Source: Lentibacillus lipolyticus (lineage in GTDB: Bacteria > Bacillota > Bacilli > Bacillales > Amphibacillaceae). From it: 64,000 nt of DNA. The translations under genes were made by a program, and so were the position numbers. Below are positions 46,865-54,389 of the stretch, piece after piece; within the stretch, counting starts at the first letter, position 1, and each line of letters starts with the position of its first letter. A model generated the notes under the pieces. The model did not search any database, was not told where the DNA came from, and saw only the letters and a program-made list of their open reading frames with translations. The DNA is taken from assembly GCA_004145795.1 (NCBI GenBank), contig SEIO01000008.1, positions 28,960 to 92,959 on the forward strand, in the 5' to 3' direction.

Positions 46865-47001
46865 CGTGTTAAAAATGTTTTATTCCCCACACTGGTTTGA
46901 TTACTAGCCCCTCATAAACGACAAATGCCTGTGTATTAATAGAAGCGAATAATTTTTATAATGCTTGGAAGTCTATAGGTTATAAGTGAATCTTTACCTA
47001 T

Positions 47002-47052
47002 CGCGTGTCGTACGCAGCAAGTGGAAATGTCCGAAAAAAGCGCCGACACGCG
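47002..47052. other. Hairpin in the leader of the DUF3231 gene
   Basis: CGCGTGTCG (47002-47010) pairs perfectly with CGACACGCG (47044-47052) around a 33-base loop in the 308-base gap between copZ and the DUF3231 gene. It may be a regulatory leader structure or a repressor target. No other gene is seen in the gap. Confidence 0.4.
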
Positions 47053-47129
47053 TAATGGCAGCAGTGACGAAACGTGCGACTGCACCAAGCTAAACAATAA
47101 AAAGTAACGCTTCGAAAGGGGCAAACAGA

Positions 47130-48197
47130 ATGGATACAAACAATCATGGATCTAAAAAAGATAAACAGCTTGAATCACAAATCGGAGAACATCAGCAGCA
47201 TTTAAAACTTAACGCTTCCGAATTAAGTGACTTATGGGCTAATTATCTCGGTGATTCCATGTTTTTATGTATTTTTGAACATTTCTTGGAAGTGGTTCAG
47301 GATGAGGAAATAAAAGAGATTTTGTTATTTAATCAGGGAATTTCGAAGCGGCATGTCAATACGATAGCCGACTTGTTCACGAAAGAAGGGATCCCTGTTC
47401 CTGCCGCGTTTGGAACGTCCGATGTGTATAAAGGCGCACCACGGCTATTTGATGATACCTTTATGTTGTTTTATGTCCGGGAGATGGCAATCGGTGCCTA
47501 TGGGCAATATACACGGGCAATGTCCACCTCCATTCGGCAAGATGTTATCGATTTCTTCCGGCAAGGCATACAGGAGTTAAATGAAGTCTATGAACGGGCA
47601 ACCCATTTACTGCTGGAAAAAGGACTGATGATCAAATCACCAAATATGCCTTATCCAAAACATGTGGAGTTTATTGACAACAAGTCATTTAACAATTTTT
47701 TCATGGGCAAAAATCGCCCGTTAGCCGGACTCGAGTTGAAACATTTAGTGTTAAATATCTCCACAAATGTGTTGGGAAAAGCCTTAATGATGGGATTTGC
47801 CCAAACGGCTTCCTCACAAAAATTAAGAAACTTGTTTAAAAAGGGATGGGAACTTGCGGATAAACAAATTAAACAGTATGGCGATTTTTTAATCAGTGAT
47901 AACATTCCGACACCAAGGCTGATGGATCCATATGTTTCCGACTCCAAGGTCCCTCCATTCAGTGATAAGCTGATGATGTATCATGTGCTTTTGGCTAATC
48001 AATTAGGGATGGAAAACATAGGTACGGCAATGGCCAGAACGCTAAGACACGATATCCATGCTAGATATGCTAAATTTATCGGCGAAATAGGGTTATATAC
48101 GAATAAAGGGCAGGAAATCATGATTGAACAGGGCTGGTTTGAGGAACCTCCTCTGACACTGGACAGGAAGAAGGCGGTAAAGAATCCGCTGCAATAG
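47130..48197 (+). CDS. DUF3231-family protein, two ferritin-like repeats
   Basis: This 355-residue, mostly helical soluble protein is made of two related halves (residues ~25-170 and ~195-340). Each has a helix bundle with patterns such as LWANYLGDSMFLCIFEHFLE. The DUF3231 family occurs almost only in spore-forming Bacillaceae (for example YvdQ), and its function is not established. GAAAGGGGC precedes ATG. It is followed by two CBO0543-type membrane proteins. Confidence 0.75.
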   Translation: MDTNNHGSKKDKQLESQIGEHQQHLKLNASELSDLWANYLGDSMFLCIFEHFLEVVQDEEIKEILLFNQGISKRHVNTIADLFTKEGIPVPAAFGTSDVYKGAPRLFDDTFMLFYVREMAIGAYGQYTRAMSTSIRQDVIDFFRQGIQELNEVYERATHLLLEKGLMIKSPNMPYPKHVEFIDNKSFNNFFMGKNRPLAGLELKHLVLNISTNVLGKALMMGFAQTASSQKLRNLFKKGWELADKQIKQYGDFLISDNIPTPRLMDPYVSDSKVPPFSDKLMMYHVLLANQLGMENIGTAMARTLRHDIHARYAKFIGEIGLYTNKGQEIMIEQGWFEEPPLTLDRKKAVKNPLQ

Positions 48198-48349
48198 TAT
48201 GAGTGAACAAAACAGGAGCCCGGCTTGTTCTGATTAGGCTGGTAAATGAAAAGGGGAAAGGACCCTTATGTGCGGTGATCCCCACTTTTTATGGTTACGG
48301 AATGCTGCCTAAACGCCCAAATAAATACATCCATCATAGGGGAATCAAG

Positions 48350-48886
48350 ATGCATGTAATCGTTCTTCTTCTCGCAGTTGCGGCTGTATGGTATTTCGTT
48401 GCTTGGCGTCATTTTCATGAATACCAAGCAACGATATGGTATATGGTCGCAATGAATTTATTATATTATTTTTTTACAGCGGATTATCGCTTATGGACGT
48501 TGCACTCGAATGTCGGAATACCGCCCGCAGTAATTGACCTGCTCTACACGTTTGTTTTATTTCCGTGCACGGTCATGACCTTTCTATCCCGTTACCCACA
48601 TCAGCTCGGAAAACAAATGGTTCATACGGGGAAATGGATCATCATCTATTTTGTAGGGGAGTGGATCGGTTGTCTGGTCGGTGCTATTCACTATCATCAT
48701 GGTTGGTCACTGGGCTGGTCAGGTTTGTTTCTAGTGGTGATGTTTCTGATGCTGCAGCTGCACGACAAGCGGCCGGTTCTGGCATACGGGTTATCTGTTG
48801 TCATCATTGCCTTCCTGCTTTATTGGTTTGAGGTGCCATGGCTAGCGTCCAATGCCTTGGCTGAGGAGTTGGTAACATGGAATTAA
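48350..48886 (+). CDS. CBO0543-family membrane protein
   Basis: This 178-residue protein has five or so membrane helices, with the conserved NLLYYFFTADYRLW near residue 40 and HYHHGW near residue 115. The CBO0543 family is found in spore formers and has no assigned role. I start it at ATG 48350 after AGGGGAA; the in-frame upstream extension lacks family character. It overlaps the next gene by ten bases, so the two are translated together. Confidence 0.7.
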   Translation: MHVIVLLLAVAAVWYFVAWRHFHEYQATIWYMVAMNLLYYFFTADYRLWTLHSNVGIPPAVIDLLYTFVLFPCTVMTFLSRYPHQLGKQMVHTGKWIIIYFVGEWIGCLVGAIHYHHGWSLGWSGLFLVVMFLMLQLHDKRPVLAYGLSVVIIAFLLYWFEVPWLASNALAEELVTWN

Positions 48887-49368
48887 TTCTCCTATGGATG
48901 TTTTTTATAACCGGAATCGTATTATTTATTCGATTCGCCAAAAAGTATCCGCTTCAAGAATGGTTGATATGTTATTTATTGGCGGCTCATCTTGCCATAT
49001 TCCTGGGTCAGTTAGTGGTCAGTTATGAGTTGCTGTACTACCCGGTCAAGTTGTTTCCGCAGTTCAGGTCAAGTGTTCTTTACGAGTATTTGCTGCTGCC
49101 AATTATGTCCGTCTATTACTATTACCAGACTTCCAGCAACAGTTCTATGTTTCGTATGCTACGGGTAGCGCTGCTCATTAGTGGTACTTCAACTGTTTTT
49201 GAAGTGGTGCTGGAAAAGAATACGGATCTCATCCATTATATCCAGTGGCATTGGTATTACTCCCTGATCAGCATTTTTCTCTTTCTGCTAGCTATCCGTT
49301 TTTTGATGAAGCAAATAGTGAAAATGGGAGAGAGTGGACCGCGGGGACAGGCTCGGCAATCCGACTGA
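48877..49368 (+). CDS. CBO0543-family-like membrane protein, C-terminus formed by a repeat element
   Basis: This 163-residue protein has about five membrane helices and pairs with the preceding gene through an overlap. Its last residues (GPRGQARQSD) are encoded by the left end of a GGACCGCGGGGACAGG palindromic element, so the natural tail was probably replaced when that element arrived. Function unknown. Confidence 0.65.
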   Translation: MELILLWMFFITGIVLFIRFAKKYPLQEWLICYLLAAHLAIFLGQLVVSYELLYYPVKLFPQFRSSVLYEYLLLPIMSVYYYYQTSSNSSMFRMLRVALLISGTSTVFEVVLEKNTDLIHYIQWHWYYSLISIFLFLLAIRFLMKQIVKMGESGPRGQARQSD

Positions 49369-49426
49369 TTCTTTTTACTATTTCTTCTTTGGCTAGTTGA
49401 ACCGATGGACCTGTCCCCATGGTCCA
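49335..49426. repeat. Palindromic intergenic element (GGACCGCGGGGACAGG type), complete copy
   Basis: The left end TGGACCGCGGGGACAGG and right end CCTGTCCCCATGGTCCA are inverted repeats (15 of 17 positions) enclosing a short T-rich centre, 92 bases in all. It is closely related to the element at 54267-54383 and to single ends at 24294, 52924 and 53548. No coding capacity; it may be a non-autonomous mobile or structural RNA element. Confidence 0.75.
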
Positions 49427-49508
49427 ATCCTCATACATACGGTAACCAGAATGAGAAAAACTATATACGAACTTTGATCAATCACGAACAGAATGGAGGA
49501 TACCATAT

Positions 49509-49784
49509 ATGGCAAAACAGAATTTGCATGAGCAGCTGCAGCAGGCAAGTAAACAGGTGCAAGAGGCACAGGAGTCTGCGCGTATGGGACAAGGATCTGA
49601 CCCCAAGCTTTTGGAACAGGCGGAACAACAGCTCCAGCAAGCTGATCAGCAATTACAGGCGATTCAGGACCAGTCGGGAAGAGAAGCAACCGAAAATCCG
49701 CAATTCCAGCAGGCGTATGAACAGTTGCACGATACGCGCCAACAAGTGCAGGAAGCCCAACAAAATAATAATGATGTGCTGTAA
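49509..49784 (+). CDS. Small Gln-rich coiled-coil protein
   Basis: This 91-residue, strongly hydrophilic and helical protein has heptad-like runs (LEQAEQQLQQADQQLQAIQ) and no Cys or membrane part. AATGGAGG precedes ATG, and a stem-loop follows, so it is a real single gene. Small acidic or Gln-rich coiled-coil proteins of this kind are common in spore formers, but I do not recognise a named family. Confidence 0.65.
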   Translation: MAKQNLHEQLQQASKQVQEAQESARMGQGSDPKLLEQAEQQLQQADQQLQAIQDQSGREATENPQFQQAYEQLHDTRQQVQEAQQNNNDVL

Positions 49785-49785
49785 A

Positions 49786-49817
49786 AATCGACGCTTGAAA
49801 GGTTTTTGGCGTCGATT
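49786..49817 (+). terminator. Stem-loop after the coiled-coil gene
   Basis: AATCGACGC (49786-49794) pairs with GCGTCGATT (49809-49817). A second hairpin, GCCCAT/ATGGGC with TTTATT, lies at 49844-49874. Confidence 0.65.
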
Positions 49818-49987
49818 GGTCCAAAAAGTTTGGACAGTACTAGGCCCATGCTTCTCCTGAGGTATGGGCTTTATTCTGGGAGAGGGTCAATGGTTGAGGA
49901 TGGTCAGCCCATGGAAAACACATTATAATAGAAGAAAGAAGAAATTTTTTGCTGATGAATGCCCTTTTTAATAAAGGGTGACGAGGG

Positions 49988-50584
49988 GTGGTTTGGATGG
50001 GGAATTGGTTTCCGCGCTTGTATGATGCGATTATGCGTCCGCTGGAGAAAAGGAAGTTTAAACGAATCCGAACAAAACTTGTGGAACAGGCGACAGGCAA
50101 AGTACTGGAAATAGGCTCCGGCACCGGGGCAAATTTTCCCTATTACAGGAATACTGTGTCAGTTGATGCCATCGAACCAAATCCTGTCATGCGGGAACGG
50201 TCACAAAAAAATAGAGCTCAATCGCCCGCATCCATTCAAGTCTGGGATGCGGCCGCCGAGCAATTGCCATTTGAGGATGATACATTTGATTCGGTCGTGA
50301 CAACCCTTGTCTTGTGCACGGTGCCGGACCCAGTGCAAGCTCTCAAGGAAGTACTTCGTGTTGCGAAACCTGGTGCGGCCATTCTGCTGTTTGAGCACGT
50401 CCGGGTGGATCAGCCAGTCATGGAAAAAGTACAAGACATGCTGACGCCACTATGGAAACATATATGTCACGGTTGCCACCTTAACCGTGACACACTTGAA
50501 ACCGTAAAACAGACAGGCATTCAGATCAGCACTGTTCAAGCTCATTACAAAGGGCTGTTTTTGACTTTCACCGGAACGCGATGA
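49988..50584 (+). CDS. Class I SAM-dependent methyltransferase (UbiE/YodH-like)
   Basis: This 198-residue protein has motif I VLEIGSGTGANFPYY, motif II SVDAIEPNPVMRERS and the conserved DAAAEQLPFEDDTFDSVVTT. Members methylate small molecules or quinone-like lipids; the substrate here is unknown. The start is GTG 49988, with ATG 49997 also possible. It stands alone between terminators and is convergent with the GGDEF-EAL gene. Confidence 0.82.
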   Translation: MVWMGNWFPRLYDAIMRPLEKRKFKRIRTKLVEQATGKVLEIGSGTGANFPYYRNTVSVDAIEPNPVMRERSQKNRAQSPASIQVWDAAAEQLPFEDDTFDSVVTTLVLCTVPDPVQALKEVLRVAKPGAAILLFEHVRVDQPVMEKVQDMLTPLWKHICHGCHLNRDTLETVKQTGIQISTVQAHYKGLFLTFTGTR

Positions 50585-50630
50585 CAGGTTCCTTGTCCCG
50601 ATACCAGATAGGCGGCTGTCCCCATCGACC
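50583..50630. repeat. Degenerate GGGACAGG-type element between convergent genes
   Basis: GACAGGTTCCTTGTCCC (50583-50599) and CTGTCCCCATCGACC (50616-50630) resemble the ends of the palindromic elements at 49335 and 54267, in partial form. Confidence 0.45.
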
Positions 50631-50637
50631 ACACATT

Positions 50638-52326
50638 TTACAGAGTAGGTTTACGAAATAGTTTTTCCCAATTGTGTGCTGCGGGCATTGGTTTATGAAA
50701 CAGGAATCCTTGTATATCGTCAATTGATCGATTGCGCAACTGCAGAAGCTGCTGCTGAGTTTCAACGCCTTCTGCTATGACACGCATATTTAATTCATGT
50801 CCCAGATTAATAATCGATTTCATGATGGACCGGCTGTTATCATTTGTGTCAACATCCTTCACGAAAACTCGATCTATTTTCAAGGTGTCCGCCGGGAAAT
50901 GCTTCAAATATTGGAATGAGGAATACCCGGTTCCAAAGTCATCAATAGCGACTTTAACGCCCATATGCCGGATTCGCTCTACTTGCCGGGCAGATAAATC
51001 TGTATCCTGCATCACCATTGTTTCAGTAATTTCTATTTCTAATAATGATGGGTCCAGTTGTGTGTCCGCCAACACATCAGCTATTTTATCCGGAAGATTT
51101 TTTTGCATGAATTGCTGGGCAGAGATGTTGACGGAAACTTTCACTGGCTCATACCCCTTCTGCTGCCATTGGACATTTTGCCGGCAAGCTGTTCGGAGCA
51201 CCCATTCGTCAATTTCTGTGATTAAACCGGATTCTTCAGCTATCGGTATAAAATCACCAGGGGAGATGATACCATACTCCGGATGTTCCCAACGTACTAA
51301 TGCCTCGACTGCATTTATCTGCCTGGTGTCAGCATTAACCTGGGGCTGATAATAAAGGACAAGCTGTTCCCGGGCAATCGCGTGGTGCAGCATGTTTTCC
51401 AGTTGCAGATGTTCGAAATGGGATGCATGCAATTCCGCCTTCGATGTTGCATAATTGTTTCTGCCTGCTTTTTTTGCCCGATACATGGCTGAATCTGCTT
51501 GCGTCAATAGCGTTTCAAAATTATCACCGTCGTGTGGGTGGAAACTGATACCGATACTTACTGTTACATGCAACTCGTTTTCATGCAGGGTAAACGGTCT
51601 GGAAAATGCAGCAATAATGCCCTTGGCTGTTTCGATGGCAGCTTGTTCATCATCGAGGAACGGGAGCATACATACAAACTCATCACCACCTAAACGGGCA
51701 ATTAAGTCTGGCCGATGCAAACAGGAGCGCAATCGTTCGGCAACATTTTTCAATAATAAATCACCACACGAATGACCGAATGTGTCATTGATTAACTTGA
51801 AACGGTCTAAATCAATGAATAATAGTGCCCCGATATGATAGGTGTTTCGATTCTCACCAAAGATTGTATGAAACGTTCTTTCAAATGAAATGCGGTTCGA
51901 TAATTTTGTCAAGGAGTCATTATAGGCAAGAAAATGAACTTCTTTCCGTTTCTCCAAAGGGTCATTTGCCTGTGTCAGTGTTATAAAAAAATACAGATCT
52001 TCCGGCGACGATGTGTGAAACGACTCCACCGTCAGCCAGTACGACGACAGTTCCCCTTCCTGCTGGTTGAACCATACTTTCCCTTCCCATGAACCTGTTT
52101 CCTGAAGTGCTAATTGGATGTCCTGCTTTTTTGTATCATCAATCAAAACCAAATTCGAAAATTGATGAAAATCGAATGGTTTATCTTGTATGTTCGTAAT
52201 CGTGTAAAAAGCCGTGTTAGCCATGATGATATCACCATTATGATTAGTCATGGCCAGCCCTTGTTTGGATTGATGAAAACTTTCGTAGACCAACTGATGA
52301 ATGTTATGTACACCAGGGAATGGCAA
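50638..52326 (-). CDS. PAS-GGDEF-EAL protein (cyclic-di-GMP synthase/phosphodiesterase)
   Basis: This protein of about 562 residues has a PAS-like sensor (residues ~10-125). An intact GGDEF active site follows (LARLGGDEFVCML near residue 213), then an EAL domain (AVEALVRWEHPEYG near 340, DDFGTGYSSFQYLKHFP near 470). Both catalytic signatures are complete, so it could make or break c-di-GMP. There is no membrane segment. The start is uncertain; TTG 52326 sits five bases after AGAGGTGG. Confidence 0.88.
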   Translation of the reverse strand: MPFPGVHNIHQLVYESFHQSKQGLAMTNHNGDIIMANTAFYTITNIQDKPFDFHQFSNLVLIDDTKKQDIQLALQETGSWEGKVWFNQQEGELSSYWLTVESFHTSSPEDLYFFITLTQANDPLEKRKEVHFLAYNDSLTKLSNRISFERTFHTIFGENRNTYHIGALLFIDLDRFKLINDTFGHSCGDLLLKNVAERLRSCLHRPDLIARLGGDEFVCMLPFLDDEQAAIETAKGIIAAFSRPFTLHENELHVTVSIGISFHPHDGDNFETLLTQADSAMYRAKKAGRNNYATSKAELHASHFEHLQLENMLHHAIAREQLVLYYQPQVNADTRQINAVEALVRWEHPEYGIISPGDFIPIAEESGLITEIDEWVLRTACRQNVQWQQKGYEPVKVSVNISAQQFMQKNLPDKIADVLADTQLDPSLLEIEITETMVMQDTDLSARQVERIRHMGVKVAIDDFGTGYSSFQYLKHFPADTLKIDRVFVKDVDTNDNSRSIMKSIINLGHELNMRVIAEGVETQQQLLQLRNRSIDDIQGFLFHKPMPAAHNWEKLFRKPTL

Positions 52327-52453
52327 TGTAACCACCTCTTTTCATTGTGTGACTAGGATAGCATGAAAAAGTGGTTTGAAAATTGATTTATATCACATTT
52401 TTACAGGTTTATTCGTGGTACGATTATATACAATGTTGAAAGGAGGCTGGACA

Positions 52454-52917
52454 ATGGATTTATTCACATTTAATGATATGACAAAAATAAACCGGACGGA
52501 GCTCGGTGATGAGGTGCCGCTCGAACTTTTCCGAGCAATCCGTTTAATCGGCATGTACCAAGGGCTGCCGATGGAGGGGAAAACAACAACCTTGACAGTC
52601 GGCAGGAAGATTGGCCGAAGCATACCAGCAGCTACCGTCGAACAGTTTTTGGACATGTTTAAGGCATTAAAAATAGGTGCGATGACCCTGCTGGAACAAA
52701 CCGAGTCCTATATGCTGTTTAGGGTGGATGATTGCTTTTGCAGCGGCCTTCCTGTTAAAGGAAAAAAGTTTGTGATCTGGAAGGAGCCATTTTGGAAGGA
52801 GCATTAAAAAAAATACTGAACAACAACAATCTTTCTGTTTACGAATCGAAATGCAATATAAATGGGGACGACTACTGTGAGTACACCGTCCGAAAGTTCA
52901 ATAATATTGAAAACTAG
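52454..52917 (+). pseudogene. V4R-domain protein requiring a -1 frameshift at A-AAA-AAG
   Basis: The frame from ATG 52454 (after AAAGGAGG) gives 117 residues and stops at 52807. The conserved V4R tail (CDLEGAILEGAL, then ESKCNINGDDYCEYTV) is encoded one base back in frame to TAG 52917. The switch point is exactly the heptamer A-AAA-AAG at 52762-52768, in the phase used for programmed -1 slippage. Either it is a real frameshift gene or a one-base loss in a run of A. V4R proteins bind small hydrophobic ligands through their Cys/His region. Confidence 0.65.
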
Positions 52918-52923
52918 CTGAAG

Positions 52924-52943
52924 TGGACCGCGGGGACAGGTTC
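52924..52943. repeat. Left end of a GGACCGCGGGGACAGG element
   Basis: TGGACCGCGGGGACAGGTTC lies seven bases after the V4R stop. The nearest inverted partner is 53548-53565 (ACCTGCCCCCATGATCCA), about 600 bases away on the other side of the first toxin/antisense module. Confidence 0.65.
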
Positions 52944-53085
52944 ATCGGTCCAACTTGGACTTAAGGGGAAACAGGTTCTTACAATATTAGTGTCCATTGC
53001 TCCAGGTTAAATATCAGGTCTTTAAATTATTCTGGCAAATCGAAAAGACATACTGTTTTAACTTTAAAGCAAGTAAGTGATAGGG

Positions 53086-53091
53086 TATAAT
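53086..53091 (+). promoter_or_regulatory. Likely -10 box of toxin mRNA (copy 1)
   Basis: TATAAT at 53086-53091 with a weak TTTAAA 17 bases upstream. An ATTGC/GCAAT hairpin follows at the expected transcript start, about 90 bases before the small coding frame. Confidence 0.45.
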
Positions 53092-53188
53092 TGCTTCATG
53101 CAATAGGTGCGTTTTTCTCAAGGGGGGTCGGCGCATTTCCGTCGTTGTAGTGTCACGCGATACGCTATAACGAAGGGAGGTGTTGCCC

Positions 53189-53266
53189 TTGTCTATCTTT
53201 GAAACGTTGGTTCTGATGATTGCATTTGCAACATTAGTTGTTACCATCACAAATCAAAGAAAATAG
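53189..53266 (+). CDS. Small hydrophobic holin-like toxin (type I toxin family), copy 1
   Basis: This 25-residue peptide starts MSIFETLVLMIAFATLVVTI and ends TNQRK, a single membrane helix with a short charged tail. It has the SxFETLxLM start of putative holin-like/TxpA-type toxins of Firmicutes. AAGGGAGG precedes the TTG start. Downstream come an AGACCTCC/GGAGGTCT stem and a terminator, and a minus-strand promoter faces it, the layout of a type I toxin-antitoxin pair. A degraded second copy lies at 55862. Confidence 0.65.
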   Translation: MSIFETLVLMIAFATLVVTITNQRK

Positions 53267-53398
53267 ACCTCCCTGGAGTTCGCAGCCCTGTGGAGGTCTA
53301 TCCCTTCATATGCGCTGATCCCCTCTTGAAGGGGGAGCGACTTATTGCTGGCCGAGGATATTCGCGTATCTTCGGCCTTTACTATTTTATGGCTTTCT
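53265..53398 (-). ncRNA. Predicted antisense RNA antitoxin overlapping the toxin mRNA 3' end (copy 1)
   Basis: A minus-strand extended -10 (TGTTATAAT, 53413-53405) points at the toxin mRNA tail. The stem at 53265-53299 could end the antisense RNA, and the stem at 53350-53377 (GGCCGAGGATA/TATCTTCGGCC) ends the toxin mRNA on the plus strand. The same arrangement is kept in copy 2 (TGTTATACT, 56085-56077). Limits are approximate. Confidence 0.5.
53350..53381 (+). terminator. Terminator of toxin mRNA (copy 1)
   Basis: GGCCGAGGATA (53350-53360) pairs with TATCTTCGGCC (53367-53377), with one G-T pair, followed by TTTA. Confidence 0.7.
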
Positions 53399-53547
53399 AT
53401 GTATATTATAACACGAATTTAGCATTTATAAAGAAAGAAGTCTTGAATTGTTTCAATTTTATCAATACCGGGGTTTACATAAGTGGGATGTGGAACGGTT
53501 CCTTTTCCCGAATCTGGATAATCAGGTTAGAGCAGATGGAACAATAG

Positions 53548-53565
53548 ACCTGCCCCCATGATCCA
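53548..53565. repeat. Right end of a GGACCGCGGGGACAGG-type element (diverged)
   Basis: ACCTGCCCCCATGATCCA matches the right ends at 49410 and 54367 (CCTGTCCCCATGG) with two changes. It lies downstream of the first toxin module. Confidence 0.5.
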
Positions 53566-53636
53566 AACCTCGTGCAAAGGGCTCACGTTTGGTGGTGGTT
53601 TTTTCGGTATACTGTTGTGGGGAAGGAGGCACGACC

Positions 53637-54263
53637 ATGAAGGGAACATCACACGCAATGATTGGTGGAGCGACAGGCTTTGGGGTGTCGGTCTATTTTG
53701 GCGCATCCCCAACGGACAGTTTTGCCCTTATTAGTGCAGGAATGATTGCGGGGCTGTGTCCCGATCTTGATACAAGTGGGCGATTGTCCCGCCGCATTAC
53801 CATTCCGGCTGGGCCGTTCAAATTATTGGTGGGGTTTGTGGCGATATGGCTGGTGTATTATTCATTAATGAAAGGAACTGGTGTGGAGCGGGCAGCCGGA
53901 GCTGGTGTCGGCTTGCTTTTGCTTCTGCTTTCCAGAAAGCTGTCACCGAAAAGGATGCTGACGGTTACAGGTGCAGGGATCATCGTGCTGGGTGGAGCGA
54001 TGAATGTGTTGTGGCTTCTCTTGGCAGGCGGCTATGTTCTGCTTGCATCGCTATTTCCCCACCGTTCTTATACGCATTCACTTTTGGGGCTGATTTTTTT
54101 CGGTTACATTAGTTATTTGTTTGCAGCCGATGTGCAGGTGGAAGGGATGTTCTATGCTTGTGTGATAGGGTATGGATCCCATCTGGCAGCCGATTCACGG
54201 ATTATCCCAGGCAATAAGCAAGGCGTAAAACTGTTCGTTCCTGTTAGTAGGATGGAAGTTTAG
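53637..54263 (+). CDS. YdjM/DUF457-family membrane protein (predicted metal-dependent hydrolase)
   Basis: This 208-residue protein has about five membrane helices. The metal-site motifs of the LexA-regulated YdjM family are present: SHAMIGG near residue 5, CPDLDTSGRLSRR near residue 40, SLFPHRSYTHSLLG near residue 140 and GYGSHLAADS near residue 180. These are thought to form a membrane-embedded hydrolase site. The start is ATG 53637 after AAGGAGG; an upstream in-frame extension has no family similarity. The gene lies between two GGACAGG elements. Confidence 0.85.
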   Translation: MKGTSHAMIGGATGFGVSVYFGASPTDSFALISAGMIAGLCPDLDTSGRLSRRITIPAGPFKLLVGFVAIWLVYYSLMKGTGVERAAGAGVGLLLLLLSRKLSPKRMLTVTGAGIIVLGGAMNVLWLLLAGGYVLLASLFPHRSYTHSLLGLIFFGYISYLFAADVQVEGMFYACVIGYGSHLAADSRIIPGNKQGVKLFVPVSRMEV

Positions 54264-54266
54264 AGC

Positions 54267-54383
54267 TGGACCGCGGGGACAGGTTCATTGGTTCAACTGA
54301 TTCTACTATTTCTGCTAGGACTTGGAATGAATCGCATATAATTGGAAAAACATGACGAGCCAGCGAACCTGTCCCCATGGACC
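54267..54383. repeat. Palindromic intergenic element (GGACCGCGGGGACAGG type), complete copy
   Basis: TGGACCGCGGGGACAGGTTC (54267-54286) and GAACCTGTCCCCATGGACC (54365-54383) are inverted ends of a 117-base element between the convergent DUF457 and MATE genes. The first 20 bases equal those at 52924. Confidence 0.78.
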
Positions 54384-54389
54384 TCTCCC

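Noticed and set aside
52980-53250. Minus-strand frame opposite the toxin gene
   Set aside because: It is a shadow of the toxin frame; the second module shows the same shadow.
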